A stretch of DNA of 64,000 nucleotides from Oscillospiraceae bacterium (GCA_017505635.1 JAFVOU010000011.1:1-64000), one strand, 5' to 3'. Positions 25,044 through 33,686 are shown, numbered from the stretch's first letter. Numbers and translations: made by a program. Notes: generated from the sequence alone by a model not told the origin.

Positions 25044-25820
25044 TTACTTGTTGTAAACTTTGTTGAATGCGTCAGCCTGTTTATTAGGTGTCATGATAAC
25101 TTCAGGAAGCTGAACGTTTTCAGGCAGGTTGCAAACATAAGCAACTGTTTCTGCAATATCGTCAGGTGTAAGGCTTTCGATACCTGTGTAAACAGCTTTT
25201 GCCTTGTCTTCGTCACCGCGGTATCTTACAACGCTGAAACCTGTTTCAACGATACCTGGTTCGATGTTTGTAACTTTGATTCTTGTGCCCATTGTGTCAA
25301 CACGAAGACCGTCTGCAATAAATCTGAGAGCAGCTTTGGATGCACAGTAAACTGCGCCGCCTGCATATGCAAAGTTACCTGCAACGGAGCCCATTGTTAC
25401 AACCATACCAGGCAGGTCTTTTTCTACCATCTGTGGAACAACAGCCTTGATTGTGTAAAGAGCGCCTTTAACGTTTGTGTCGATAACTTCGTCAAATTCT
25501 TCAATTCTGCCTTCGTAAAGTTTTTCTGTACCGCGTGCAAGACCTGCATTGATAACAAGAATTTCGATATCAGACCATTCCTGTGGCAAAGCAGCAACTT
25601 TGTCCATAACATCTTTGGAATCTCTTACGTCCATAACAACAGGAAGTGCTTTTGCACCAAGTGCTTCAACCTCCATTTTAACAGCTTCAAGCAAACCGGA
25701 TCTTCTGCCTGTGATGATAACGTTGCAGCCAAGTTTTGCAAGTTCTCTTGCACAGCTGCGGCCGATACCGCTTGTTGCGCCTGTAATCAATGCAACTTTA
25801 CCTTTGATACGACTTTCCAT
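25044..25820 (-). CDS. SDR-family oxidoreductase (YdfG-like)
   Basis: A 258-aa Rossmann enzyme. The cofactor motif TGATSGIG (about 14-21) is followed by GRR (Arg pair preferring NADP), the NAG of LVINAGLA (about 90), and the catalytic Ser, Tyr and Lys seen as GSVAG...YCASKAA (Tyr about 157). The family member most alike is the YdfG/serine-3-dehydrogenase group that oxidises 3-hydroxy acids. Here it is co-oriented with an alpha-hydroxy-acid dehydrogenase 40 nt upstream, so they may form an operon handling hydroxy acids (inference). AAAGGAG precedes the start. Confidence 0.88.
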   Translation of the reverse strand: MESRIKGKVALITGATSGIGRSCARELAKLGCNVIITGRRSGLLEAVKMEVEALGAKALPVVMDVRDSKDVMDKVAALPQEWSDIEILVINAGLARGTEKLYEGRIEEFDEVIDTNVKGALYTIKAVVPQMVEKDLPGMVVTMGSVAGNFAYAGGAVYCASKAALRFIADGLRVDTMGTRIKVTNIEPGIVETGFSVVRYRGDEDKAKAVYTGIESLTPDDIAETVAYVCNLPENVQLPEVIMTPNKQADAFNKVYNK

Positions 25821-25859
25821 AATTGTAATCTCCTTTGTATGTTAAATATTTTATCAATC

Positions 25860-26873
25860 TCAAAACAGCATGTCGCTGTTGATTTCACCAATGTTTTTTG
25901 CACCGCACATAGCCATAACATCGCTGAGTTCGGCTTTAAGCTTTGCAACATAGCTTTCTATGCCTTCTTCGCCACCGCCGTAAACTGCGGTTACAAACGG
26001 TCTTGCAATCACAACCCCGTCAGCGCCCATAGCAAGCGCCTTGAACACATCAAGCCCGCTTCTTATACCACCGTCCACAAGAATTGTCATATCCCCTTTA
26101 ACGGCTTTTACAATCTGTGGCAGAACCTCCGCTGTGCTTGGGGTGCCGTCCAGCACCCTGCCGCCGTGGTTGGAAACTATAATTGCTGCCGCACCGGCCT
26201 CTTTTGCCTTGAGTGCCCCTTTAACGGTCATAACACCCTTGACAATAAACGGTGCAGGGGACATGTCCACAATTTCTTTAAGCTGTGAGGTTGTTTTGCT
26301 GCCTGCAGGAGGTGTCATATTTTTAAGGAACGGCAGACCTGCTGCATCTATATCCATAGCAACTGCAAAACAGCCGCTGTTCTTTACAAGGTCAAATTTT
26401 TCTTTTATTGTGTCGATATTCCAAGGCTTGATGGTAGGCACACCGCAGCCGTCATACTTTTTAATCATATCGGCAGCGCTTATCATAACATCGGGGTTTG
26501 TGCCGTCACCAGTAAATGCGGCAATACCGCATTTTTTTGTGCCGCTAAGCAGAATATCGTTGTATTCAAGGTCGGTAAACTTATCGCCGTAATGCAGTTT
26601 GACTGCCCCGACAGGACCTGCAAATACAGGCAGGCTGAACTTTTTGCCAAAAAGTGTAACAGATGTGTCCACATCGGCATTTTCGCATATTGTGTCCATA
26701 TTCACACGCACTTCCTGCCATTTCTGCCAGTTGCGCAAAGCCACATCACCCATGCCCTTTGCACCCGGGCCCGGAATGGTATTTTTGCATGCGGCACCGT
26801 TGCACACATAGCATGCCTTGCAGAATGGGCCTATATTGCCCCTTGCTGCATCACAAACCTGTTTATAGTCCAT
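25860..26873 (-). CDS. FMN-dependent alpha-hydroxy-acid dehydrogenase with Cys-rich N-terminus
   Basis: A 337-aa TIM-barrel FMN enzyme that oxidises an L-2-hydroxy acid such as lactate or glycolate. Visible marks are FAGPVGAVKLHYGD, KPWN, FIVKGVMTVKGALKAKEAGA and the FMN-phosphate/catalytic SNHGGR (about 236-241), then DGGIRSGLDVFKALAMGADG. The canonical lactate/glycolate oxidase order is present but shorter. An N-terminal CKACYVCNGAAC cluster (about 17-28) is unusual for the family and may hold metal or an Fe-S centre in place of oxygen as acceptor (inference). ATG 26873 has GAGGTG upstream; the longer frame overlaps the promoter. Confidence 0.85.
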   Translation of the reverse strand: MDYKQVCDAARGNIGPFCKACYVCNGAACKNTIPGPGAKGMGDVALRNWQKWQEVRVNMDTICENADVDTSVTLFGKKFSLPVFAGPVGAVKLHYGDKFTDLEYNDILLSGTKKCGIAAFTGDGTNPDVMISAADMIKKYDGCGVPTIKPWNIDTIKEKFDLVKNSGCFAVAMDIDAAGLPFLKNMTPPAGSKTTSQLKEIVDMSPAPFIVKGVMTVKGALKAKEAGAAAIIVSNHGGRVLDGTPSTAEVLPQIVKAVKGDMTILVDGGIRSGLDVFKALAMGADGVVIARPFVTAVYGGGEEGIESYVAKLKAELSDVMAMCGAKNIGEINSDMLF

Positions 26874-26921
26874 AAAACACACCTCTTTTACGGCTTTCAA
26901 GCCATATTTGTAGATATTAAT

Positions 26922-26950
26922 ATCATAACATTTATATGTGAATATTTCAA
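26922..26950 (-). promoter_or_regulatory. Promoter of the hydroxy-acid dehydrogenase/SDR genes
   Basis: Minus-strand TTGAAA (26945-26950) and TATGAT (26922-26927), 17-nt spacing, 48 nt before the start. Confidence 0.6.
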
Positions 26951-27044
26951 ATATATCGGGGGAATTTTTGTACAAATTTTGCAGTGCAATTTGGTGTAAA
27001 TGCCAGTATATACTGCCGGTAAATTTTTATGTAAAATTTGTCAA

Positions 27045-27067
27045 TTACCTATTGACAAAGTAGGTGA
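27045..27067. promoter_or_regulatory. Candidate Rrf2/IscR operator 1
   Basis: TTACC-N13-GGTGA centred at 27056, covering the -35 box of the isc promoter. The same pattern recurs at 27085-27107. Confidence 0.55.
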
Positions 27068-27080
27068 TTGATGATATATT
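27052..27080 (+). promoter_or_regulatory. Promoter of the isc (iron-sulfur) operon
   Basis: Consensus TTGACA (27052-27057) and TATATT (27075-27080), 17-nt spacing, embedded in two operator-like repeats. Confidence 0.75.
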
Positions 27081-27084
27081 CAAA

Positions 27085-27107
27085 TTACCAACTAAACAAG
27101 TAGGTAT
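27085..27107. promoter_or_regulatory. Candidate Rrf2/IscR operator 2
   Basis: TTACC-N13-GGTAT centred at 27096, 40 bp (about four helical turns) from operator 1 and just downstream of the -10 box. Inner bases CAA.GTA are shared with operator 1, so both probably bind the same regulator. Confidence 0.5.
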
Positions 27108-27161
27108 AACGTACAGACAAATATGATTATATAACTTTTCATTACAGAAAGGGGACTGAAT

Positions 27162-28352
27162 ATGAGAATATATGCAGACAATGCTGCAACAACAAAAATG
27201 AGCAAAACTGCCATAGAGGCAATGCTGCCTTATATGGATAAAATATATGCAAACCCATCCAGCCTGCACACTTTGGGTCAGCTGGCAAAGGAAGAACTTG
27301 ATGCCGCAAGGGCAAGTGTGGCAAAACTGCTTGGCGCACAGCCAAACGAAATTATATTTACATCAGGCGGCAGCGAAGCCGACAATCAGGCAATTATCTC
27401 TGCTGCAAAGCTTGGCGAAAGAAAAGGCAAAAAACACATCATCTCCACAGCTTTCGAGCATCACGCTGTTCTGCATACACTTGACAAGCTTAAAAAGCAG
27501 GGTTTTGAAATCACTCTGCTTGATGTACACGAAAACGGCATTGTAACACCGCAGCAGGTAGCTGATGCAATCAGGGAAGATACCTGCCTTGTAACAGTAA
27601 TGTTTGCCAACAACGAAATCGGCACAATCCAGCCGATAAAGGAAATCGGCGCAGTATGCCGCCAAAAAGGTGTACTTTTCCATACCGATGCTGTTCAGGC
27701 GGCAGGTCACCTGCATATCGATGTGGAGGATATGAACATAGATATGCTGTCACTTTCGGGCCACAAGTTCCACGGACCTAAAGGAGTGGGTGTGCTTTAT
27801 GCAAAAAAAGGCATTCCCCTTGTAAATATTATCGAGGGCGGTGCACAGGAAAAAGGCAGACGCGCAGGCACAGAAAACATTCCTGCAATTATGGGCATGA
27901 CAGCTGCACTGGAGGAAGCCTGTGACAATATGGCAGAAAATTCCGCAAAGGTGCAGAAACTCCGAGACAGACTTATCGACGGTTTGTCGGTAATTCCCCA
28001 TTCGGTGCTCAACGGCGACAGGGAAAACCGCCTGCCGAACAATGTCAGCTTCTGTTTTGAAGGCATCGAAGGCGAAGCGCTGCTTCTGCTGCTGGATGCA
28101 AAGGGTGTGTGTGCCTCATCGGGTTCTGCCTGCACATCGGGCAGTCTGGATCCAAGTCACGTTCTGCTGGCTATAGGCAGACCGCACGAAATCGCTCACG
28201 GTTCCCTGAGGCTTTCGCTCTGCGAAGAAAACACAGAGGAAGAGGTGGAATACATCATCAGAGCGGTGACACAGGTTGTGACATATCTGCGCAGCATCTC
28301 ACCGGTGTGGAGCAAGCTTGTAAGCGGCGAACAGGAATTTATAATCAAATAA
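27162..28352 (+). CDS. Cysteine desulfurase (IscS/NifS type)
   Basis: A 396-aa PLP enzyme that takes sulfur from cysteine for Fe-S cluster assembly. Motifs: YADNAATTKMS at the N-terminus, TSGGSEADNQAI (about 67-78), the PLP-lysine SLSGHKFHGPKGVG (about 197-210) and the catalytic Cys loop SSGSACTSGSLDPSHVL (about 318-334). The long sulfur-transfer loop around ACTSG fits the NifS/IscS group rather than SufS. It is followed 35 nt later by a U-type scaffold gene and then by an Rrf2 regulator. AAGGGG lies ahead of the start. Confidence 0.93.
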   Translation: MRIYADNAATTKMSKTAIEAMLPYMDKIYANPSSLHTLGQLAKEELDAARASVAKLLGAQPNEIIFTSGGSEADNQAIISAAKLGERKGKKHIISTAFEHHAVLHTLDKLKKQGFEITLLDVHENGIVTPQQVADAIREDTCLVTVMFANNEIGTIQPIKEIGAVCRQKGVLFHTDAVQAAGHLHIDVEDMNIDMLSLSGHKFHGPKGVGVLYAKKGIPLVNIIEGGAQEKGRRAGTENIPAIMGMTAALEEACDNMAENSAKVQKLRDRLIDGLSVIPHSVLNGDRENRLPNNVSFCFEGIEGEALLLLLDAKGVCASSGSACTSGSLDPSHVLLAIGRPHEIAHGSLRLSLCEENTEEEVEYIIRAVTQVVTYLRSISPVWSKLVSGEQEFIIK

Positions 28353-28387
28353 TCTGACAGACTTAAACATATACAAGGAGAAAAACT

Positions 28388-28819
28388 ATGGCTTTATACA
28401 GTGACAAGGTAATGGACCATTTTCTCAATCCGAGAAATGTGGGTTCAATGGATAATGCAAGCGGCGTTGGCGAAGTGGGCAATGCAAAATGCGGCGATAT
28501 TATGAAGATTTATCTTAAAATCGAAGATGATATAATCGAAGATGTTAAATTCGAAACTTTCGGCTGCGGCAGTGCAATAGCATCAAGTTCAATGGCAACC
28601 GAACTTATCAAGGGTAAAAAAGTGTCCGAAGCGCTGGAATTTACAAACAAAGCGGTTGTGGAGGCGCTGGACGGCCTTCCACCACAGAAGGTGCACTGTT
28701 CTGTTCTTGCCGAGGAGGCAATCAAAATGGCACTTAAAGACTATTACGACAAAAACGGCATAGCATACGACTGCAGTGTGTTCCCAAGCTGTGACAGCTG
28801 CAGCCACTGTCATCACTGA
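28388..28819 (+). CDS. Iron-sulfur scaffold protein IscU/NifU N-terminal type
   Basis: A 143-aa scaffold on which the cluster is built. The three ligand Cys are in GNAKCGD (about 32-38), FGCGSAIASSS (about 59-69) and KVHCSVLAE (about 102-110), with the conserved Asp of KCGD. Unlike plain IscU it ends in a Cys/His-rich tail (CSVFPSCDSCSHCHH). The LPPVK motif that the Hsc chaperone recognises in E. coli reads LPPQK here, which fits a genus without HscAB. It is co-transcribed with iscS. Confidence 0.92.
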   Translation: MALYSDKVMDHFLNPRNVGSMDNASGVGEVGNAKCGDIMKIYLKIEDDIIEDVKFETFGCGSAIASSSMATELIKGKKVSEALEFTNKAVVEALDGLPPQKVHCSVLAEEAIKMALKDYYDKNGIAYDCSVFPSCDSCSHCHH

Positions 28820-28918
28820 TAAAAACCAGCCTGCGGCAACTGCGTCTGCGGGCTGTTCAGGTTGCAGCGGGTGATAATTATGTGCTAGAATATAAAAAAC
28901 AATCCGAGGTGATGTACA

Positions 28919-29326
28919 ATGATGATTTCCACACGAGGCAGATATGCACTGCGCGTTATGATTGACCTTGCAGAAAATTCAAAAGGGGAATATATACCTA
29001 TGAAATCGGTGGCAGAACGGCAGAATATTTCTCTTAAATATCTTGAACGCATTCTGCCTGCCCTTGTAAAAAACGGTTTTATCGAGGGTGTGCAGGGCAA
29101 AAGCGGCGGTTACAGACTGACAAGACAGCCGCAGCAATACCGCGTGGGTGATATTCTGCGCATTACCGAAGGTGACCTTGCGCCGGTGTCCTGCCTGGAG
29201 TGCGGTGCCCATACCTGCGATATGGCCGAAAGCTGCCGCACAAGACCTGTGTGGGACAGGCTGTATACTGCAATCAACGAAACTCTGGACGGCATAACAA
29301 TAGCAGATTTAATGAGAAATCAGTAA
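28919..29326 (+). CDS. Rrf2-family regulator (IscR-like)
   Basis: A 135-aa winged-helix regulator. The DNA-binding part has MISTRGRYALRVMIDLA and ISLKYLERILPALVKNGFIEG, and the wing is GKSGGYRL. Near residues 92-107 the Cys pattern CLECGAHTC...C matches the cluster-binding loop of IscR, so it probably senses Fe-S status. It lies 99 nt after iscU, and a pair of operator-like sites lies at the isc promoter, suggesting feedback control. A short GC-rich hairpin (cagcctgc/gcgggctg) sits in the iscU-iscR gap without a T run. Confidence 0.88.
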   Translation: MMISTRGRYALRVMIDLAENSKGEYIPMKSVAERQNISLKYLERILPALVKNGFIEGVQGKSGGYRLTRQPQQYRVGDILRITEGDLAPVSCLECGAHTCDMAESCRTRPVWDRLYTAINETLDGITIADLMRNQ

Positions 29327-29403
29327 ACGAAAAACAGCTTAATCAATTGCGCAGACTTATAGCAGGTATAAAATTTATACATTGTATCATTAGTCAAAAA
29401 CTG

Positions 29404-29432
29404 TTGATTTTGACAGTTGGATGTGCTATATT
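29404..29432 (+). promoter_or_regulatory. Promoter upstream of the cobalamin riboswitch
   Basis: TTGATT (29404-29409) and TATATT (29427-29432), 17-nt spacing, about 25 nt before the aptamer. Confidence 0.6.
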
Positions 29433-29457
29433 GAAAACAATCAGAAGTAAATAAGCT

Positions 29458-29628
29458 TTACAGGTGCCTTAATCTTTTAAGGTGAAAAGGGAATCAGGTG
29501 CAAATCCTGAACGTACTCGCCGCTGTAAAAAGGGAGTGCTGTCCACCATGTCACTGGGTTTATAATCCGGGAAGACGGACATCACGTTGAACTTTAAGTC
29601 AGAAGACCTGCCTGCAAGGTAATGTAAA
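29458..29628 (+). ncRNA. Cobalamin (B12) riboswitch
   Basis: The class signature is plain: CAGGTGCC, then AAAAGGGAATCAGGTGCAAATCCTG, CGCCGCTGTAA with GGGAG, CACTGGG, CCGGGAAG, and near the end AGTCAGAAGACCTGCCTG. It precedes a DUF4430 protein and an ECF transporter S component. A terminator hairpin about 80 nt downstream supplies an expression platform, so B12 is expected to switch the operon off. Confidence 0.93.
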
Positions 29629-29707
29629 AACCACGAGTAATTGGTTAATGCATAATATCCCTCAAAACCCTGTTCCAAATGGGTTTAAAGGCCTATAATG
29701 TTTTGAT

Positions 29708-29740
29708 AACCTCTTGCCGACGTGTAAGAGGTTTTGTTTT
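29708..29740 (+). terminator. Riboswitch-controlled terminator
   Basis: An 8-bp stem aacctctt/aagaggtt followed by TTGTTTT, between the cobalamin aptamer and the DUF4430 gene. Confidence 0.75.
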
Positions 29741-29813
29741 ATATGTGCACAATAAAACAGTTTTACCGTGAACTTCTGATAAAGATTTTTGCAATACAGA
29801 AAGGAAACGTAAA

Positions 29814-30212
29814 ATGAAAAACAAAAAAGGTCTTTTAACACTCATTTCAATTCTTGCTGTAATCTCTGTATTTATCTTTGCATATACAGAGTTTTCTCCA
29901 AAAGCACAGCAGGGTGCAAAAAACATCACAATCGAAGTTGTAAGCGAAGACGGTTCATCTAAAATGTATGAATTAAACACAGATGCCGAATATCTTGAAC
30001 AGGCTTTTGCCGAAACTGAAGGCCTGGAAATTACAAACGAAGAAGGCCCTTACGGTATGACAATCATGGCAGTCAACGGCGAAGAAGCCCGCTGGGAAGT
30101 AAACCAGGCTTACTGGTCCATTATGGTTAACGGCGAATACGGCATGTACGGCGCAAGCGAACAGGTTGTAAACGACGGAGACGCATTCCAGCTTGTGTTT
30201 ACAAAAGGTTAA
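29814..30212 (+). CDS. DUF4430 (transcobalamin-C-like) exported protein
   Basis: A 132-aa protein with an N-terminal membrane anchor or signal (residues 5-25, no lipobox). The DUF4430 domain runs from about 37 to the end; the typical segments are TDAEYLEQAF, GLEITNEEGPYGMTI, WSIMVNGEYGMYGASEQ and DGDAFQLVFTK. Vertebrate B12 binders share this fold in their C-terminal domain. With a cobalamin riboswitch in front and an ECF S component behind, it is probably a surface cobalamin binder or accessory to uptake (inference). AAAGGAAA precedes the start. Confidence 0.85.
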   Translation: MKNKKGLLTLISILAVISVFIFAYTEFSPKAQQGAKNITIEVVSEDGSSKMYELNTDAEYLEQAFAETEGLEITNEEGPYGMTIMAVNGEEARWEVNQAYWSIMVNGEYGMYGASEQVVNDGDAFQLVFTKG

Positions 30213-30230
30213 GGTGTATTGGTTTTGACA

Positions 30231-30737
30231 ATGACTAAAAAACTTACTGCGCAGGATATTGCTTTTATGGGTATGGCGGTTGCCATTATAGAAGCCTGCA
30301 AAATGGTTATGCAGGGGTTGCCTAACATAGAGGTTACATCATTTTTTGTAATTCTTTTCACCCTTGTTCTGGGCAATAAAATGCTGCTTGTGGTGCCGGC
30401 TTTTACACTTATCGAAGGCTGTATCTACGGTTTTGGCATCTGGTGGGTTATGTATTTATACGCATGGCCTATGCTGGCGCTTATCACCTGGTTTGTGCGT
30501 AAAAAGGACTCGGTAATGCTTTACAGCATCATTTCGGGTTTGTTCGGGCTGTTTTTCGGGGCACTGTGTTCCATTCCTTATCTGTTCATCGGCGGCCCGT
30601 CAATGATGTTCAGCTGGTGGATTGCAGGCATACCTTTTGACCTTATACATGGTGCAGCAAACTTTGTTATTATGCTGTTGCTTTATAAACCGACACGCAG
30701 AATAATGGACAGAATAATCGAAAAGAAAAATTTTTAA
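30231..30737 (+). CDS. ECF transporter S component, predicted for cobalamin
   Basis: A 168-aa membrane protein with five or six helices and a conserved cytoplasm-facing AFMGMAVAIIEACK start, typical of S components of energy-coupling-factor transporters. The B12 riboswitch and DUF4430 neighbour suggest cobalamin or a precursor. No EcfA/EcfT genes lie next to it, so it would use a shared energising module encoded elsewhere. The start is uncertain: ATG 30231 is given, but TTG 30225 has AAGGTG at a better distance (8 nt). Confidence 0.82.
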   Translation: MTKKLTAQDIAFMGMAVAIIEACKMVMQGLPNIEVTSFFVILFTLVLGNKMLLVVPAFTLIEGCIYGFGIWWVMYLYAWPMLALITWFVRKKDSVMLYSIISGLFGLFFGALCSIPYLFIGGPSMMFSWWIAGIPFDLIHGAANFVIMLLLYKPTRRIMDRIIEKKNF

Positions 30738-30774
30738 AACACAGCGGCTGTTTTCCATTTGCAGCCTCACATAA

Positions 30775-30808
30775 AAAAAAACAGACACTGTAAAGGTGTC
30801 TGTTTTTA
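30775..30808. terminator. Bidirectional terminator
   Basis: A stem aaaacagacac/gtgtctgtttt with A and T runs on both sides, between the convergent ECF and MATE genes. Confidence 0.85.
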
Positions 30809-30829
30809 TTTGTATATGAATTTATATTA

Positions 30830-32191
30830 TCAGAGAATATCGCCAAAACGTTTTTTTACGCTGACTTTAAACCATTTGCCCGACATATAGTAGGCGGTAA
30901 AGATTATTGCTGTAAGACACCATGAGATAGGATAGCTTATTATGGCTGTAATAAGTGTGTTGTTCATCGGCAGCACAAACACTATCCATATAACGCGGAA
31001 CACACATATGCCCATAATTGTAAGGATTGTAGGGGCAATACTGTGTCCCACACCTCGCATAGCGCCGGAAAAGTTTTCGATAAATACAAAGGTAAAGTAC
31101 AGTGGCACCATAACCTTTATCATTGTTGCGCCTATTTCGATAACGGCGGCATCCTGTGTGAATATGCGGTAAAGGAACGGATAGCAGGTAAACATTACAA
31201 CGGAAAGTGTGACTGCGGCAACAATGCTCAGCACATTGCAGGCACGAACGGATTTTTTAACACGGTCAAAGTTTCTGGCACCAAAGTTCTGTCCCACAAA
31301 GGTTGTGGTTGCAATACCAAAGGAGCCGACAGTCATCCAGAACATTGCATCAATTTTGCCAAAAGCTGTCCAGGCGGCAACAGTATCGGTGCCAAAAGCA
31401 TTTATGCTGGACATAATGGCGATGTTGGAGATGGAAAATGCGATGGACTGTATACCGTTTGGAATGCCGATTTTAAATATTTCGCCGCACATATTTTTTT
31501 CCAGTCTGACCTTTTTCCATATAAGGTGAATGTCTTCCGGCAGACCTTTAAGGGTAAGGATAACCAGCATTGCGCTGGAAAACTGTGCGATAATTGTTGC
31601 AAGACCAACACCGGCAACACCCATATTCATAAATACAACAAACACAACGTCCAGAATGATGTTTACAATACTTGCCACAATAAGGAAAAAAAGCGGTTTT
31701 TTGCTGTCGCCCATAGCGCGCAGAATGCCGCTGCCGATGTTGTATACAAGGTTGAACACAGCACCGCAGAAATAAATGCGGATATAGACAGTTGCCTGTT
31801 CAAGGATATCGGCTGGTGTGCCCATCCATTCAAGAAACATCGGTGAAAAAGGAATGCCTATTGCCATAAGTATCAGACCGCCTGCAACAGAAATTGCAAC
31901 AGCAGTATGGATTGCCTTGTCAGTGCCTTCAACGTTGCGGCTGCCGTAATACATTGCGATAACAACACCTGCACCGCTGGAGATGCCTACAAAAAAGTTT
32001 ACCAGCAGGTTGATGATTGTGCCTGTAGGACCGCCAACAGCCGCAAGGGCTGCCTTGCCCACAAAGTTGCCCACTATAACGGCATCAACAGTGTTGTAAA
32101 GCTGCTGAAAAAATGTGCCGAACCATATTGGCAGAAAAAACAGCATAATATTTTTATAAAGTCCGCCTTCAAGGATTCTGTTTTGTTCCAT
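30830..32191 (-). CDS. MATE-family efflux transporter
   Basis: A 453-aa protein with 12 predicted helices in two halves. Marks include the first-helix LFFLPIWFGTFFQQLYNTVDA start and FVGKAALAAVGG, with the matched repeat in the second half (FGTDTVAAWTAFGKIDAMFW and GQNFGARNFDRVKKS). It exports drugs or metabolites in exchange for Na+ or H+; the substrate is not visible. The gene is alone, with its own promoter upstream. The ribosome binding site is GTGAGG. Confidence 0.92.
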   Translation of the reverse strand: MEQNRILEGGLYKNIMLFFLPIWFGTFFQQLYNTVDAVIVGNFVGKAALAAVGGPTGTIINLLVNFFVGISSGAGVVIAMYYGSRNVEGTDKAIHTAVAISVAGGLILMAIGIPFSPMFLEWMGTPADILEQATVYIRIYFCGAVFNLVYNIGSGILRAMGDSKKPLFFLIVASIVNIILDVVFVVFMNMGVAGVGLATIIAQFSSAMLVILTLKGLPEDIHLIWKKVRLEKNMCGEIFKIGIPNGIQSIAFSISNIAIMSSINAFGTDTVAAWTAFGKIDAMFWMTVGSFGIATTTFVGQNFGARNFDRVKKSVRACNVLSIVAAVTLSVVMFTCYPFLYRIFTQDAAVIEIGATMIKVMVPLYFTFVFIENFSGAMRGVGHSIAPTILTIMGICVFRVIWIVFVLPMNNTLITAIISYPISWCLTAIIFTAYYMSGKWFKVSVKKRFGDIL

Positions 32192-32283
32192 AAAACCTCA
32201 CTGTAAAATATCTGCAAATAAAGAGCCGTTGTCCAAAAACATATTGAACAAAGGCCAAAAAAGATTTTATACTATCTACTGCA

Positions 32284-32312
32284 AAGATAATACTTTTCAG
32301 GATAAAAGTCAA
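32284..32312 (-). promoter_or_regulatory. Promoter of the MATE gene
   Basis: Minus-strand TTGACT (32307-32312) and TATCTT (32284-32289), 17-nt spacing. The divergent promoter for the MFS gene lies 80 bp away. Confidence 0.6.
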
Positions 32313-32392
32313 TAGACAGGGATATAGAATATTCTAACCGTTTTCCATTGAATTTTGTGCTGATATTACAATATAAATATGCAATATTTTCA

Positions 32393-32421
32393 TTGAAAAT
32401 CGGCAAAGGCTGTATTATACT
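32393..32421 (+). promoter_or_regulatory. Promoter of the MFS gene
   Basis: TTGAAA (32393-32398) and TATACT (32416-32421), 17-nt spacing, 37 nt before the ATG. Confidence 0.65.
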
Positions 32422-32457
32422 TTTATAGTATTGATTTTATAAATTACGGGGAAAATT

Positions 32458-33615
32458 ATGAAACATATATCATTGAAATTTTCAGCCCTGCTTATTCCTT
32501 ACTATGCAATGTGGGCGATAGGGCCGGGCTTTTTTGTTGTGGTGCTGGAACAAAAGGGCATAGCAGCCAACGAAACAGCAATCTTTACCTGTCTTATATC
32601 CCTGACTGCTGCTGTTGTACAGCCGCTTATGGGTTTTCTGTGCGATAAAACGGGCAGGGCAAAAATAATTCTGTCTGTATGCTGTGCTGTTTCGGTTATG
32701 GCGTATGTATGGCTTTATTTTATCAGCGGCACCTTTCAGCTTGTGCTGTGCAGTGTGCTTATAGGCAGCACAATCAATGCCATGTACGGTTTCAGTGAGG
32801 GCTGGCTTTCCAAGCTGGACTGCACAAAACTGGGGGTAAATTTTGGTGCGGTGCGTTCGGTGGGGTCTCTTGCCTATGCGGTTACCGCTGCGGTTTACGG
32901 CAGGCTGTTTGATATTTTTGGCGGCATATCTCTGCCAATTGCAATGGCGGTAAGCTGTGTTGTGCTTGTGCCGCTGGCTATGCTTTGCCCGGACCCGCAG
33001 ATAAACGAAACACAGAAAAAGGACGGTCAGTTTGCTGTGGCGTTCAGAAGTCTTATGGCAAACAGACGTTTTGTGCTTATGGTTGTCTGCTATGCACTTG
33101 CGGTTCTTCCAACCGGTGCGGCAACAACATATTATGCCCTGCACATCCGTCAGCTTGGCGGCACAGCAGGTGATGTGGGCCTTGCTCTGCTTATACTTGC
33201 AGGCAGCGAATTTGTTACAATGCCTTTCTATAAAAAGCTGGAAAAGAAATTCGGTGCCGAAAAACTGCTTATATTTGCATTTTTTATATACGGCGTAAAA
33301 AACGTCTGCATAGGGCTGTCCACCAATGTAACAGCGGCAATACTTGCATCGGCAACGCAGGGGCTTTGTTTTTCCTTTTCTCTGCCTGGAGTGCAAAGCT
33401 ATGTTGACAAGATAACTCCAAGAGAATATTCTGCAACGGCACAGATGGTAAGCAATACCGGCGGTCAGATAATATCACAGATTGTGGGTCTTGCCGTAGC
33501 AGGTGTTATGACAACATTTATCTCTGTTGGCGCAACACTTACAATACTCAGTGTATCTGCTTTTGCAGGCTGTGTGATTTTTGCAGTGGGCTTAAAAAAA
33601 CTTAATAAAGCATAA
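32458..33615 (+). CDS. MFS transporter (nucleoside/LacY-like branch)
   Basis: A 385-aa protein with 12 helices. The loop between helices 2 and 3 carries GFLCDKTGRAK, the family's D-K/R-x-G-R motif. A central cytoplasmic loop near residues 180-200 separates the two halves. The pattern QGLCFSFSLPGVQSYVDKITP resembles the LacY/NupG-type or PucC-like MFS_1 members, so sugar or nucleoside import is possible, but substrate cannot be read. The ribosome binding site (GGGG) is weak. Confidence 0.85.
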   Translation: MKHISLKFSALLIPYYAMWAIGPGFFVVVLEQKGIAANETAIFTCLISLTAAVVQPLMGFLCDKTGRAKIILSVCCAVSVMAYVWLYFISGTFQLVLCSVLIGSTINAMYGFSEGWLSKLDCTKLGVNFGAVRSVGSLAYAVTAAVYGRLFDIFGGISLPIAMAVSCVVLVPLAMLCPDPQINETQKKDGQFAVAFRSLMANRRFVLMVVCYALAVLPTGAATTYYALHIRQLGGTAGDVGLALLILAGSEFVTMPFYKKLEKKFGAEKLLIFAFFIYGVKNVCIGLSTNVTAAILASATQGLCFSFSLPGVQSYVDKITPREYSATAQMVSNTGGQIISQIVGLAVAGVMTTFISVGATLTILSVSAFAGCVIFAVGLKKLNKA

Positions 33616-33633
33616 AAATATAAACGTATTATA

Positions 33634-33677
33634 TAAAAAATGTCATTCTGAGCGACAGCAAAGAATGACATTTTTTT
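33634..33677. repeat. Palindrome of the aatgtcattct family; bidirectional terminator
   Basis: Arms aaaatgtcattct and agaatgacatttt enclose gagcgacagcaa, with A and T runs outside. It serves the convergent MFS and htpG genes. Relatives lie at 15549-15589 and 49412-49497. Confidence 0.75.
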
Positions 33678-33686
33678 ATTATTCTG

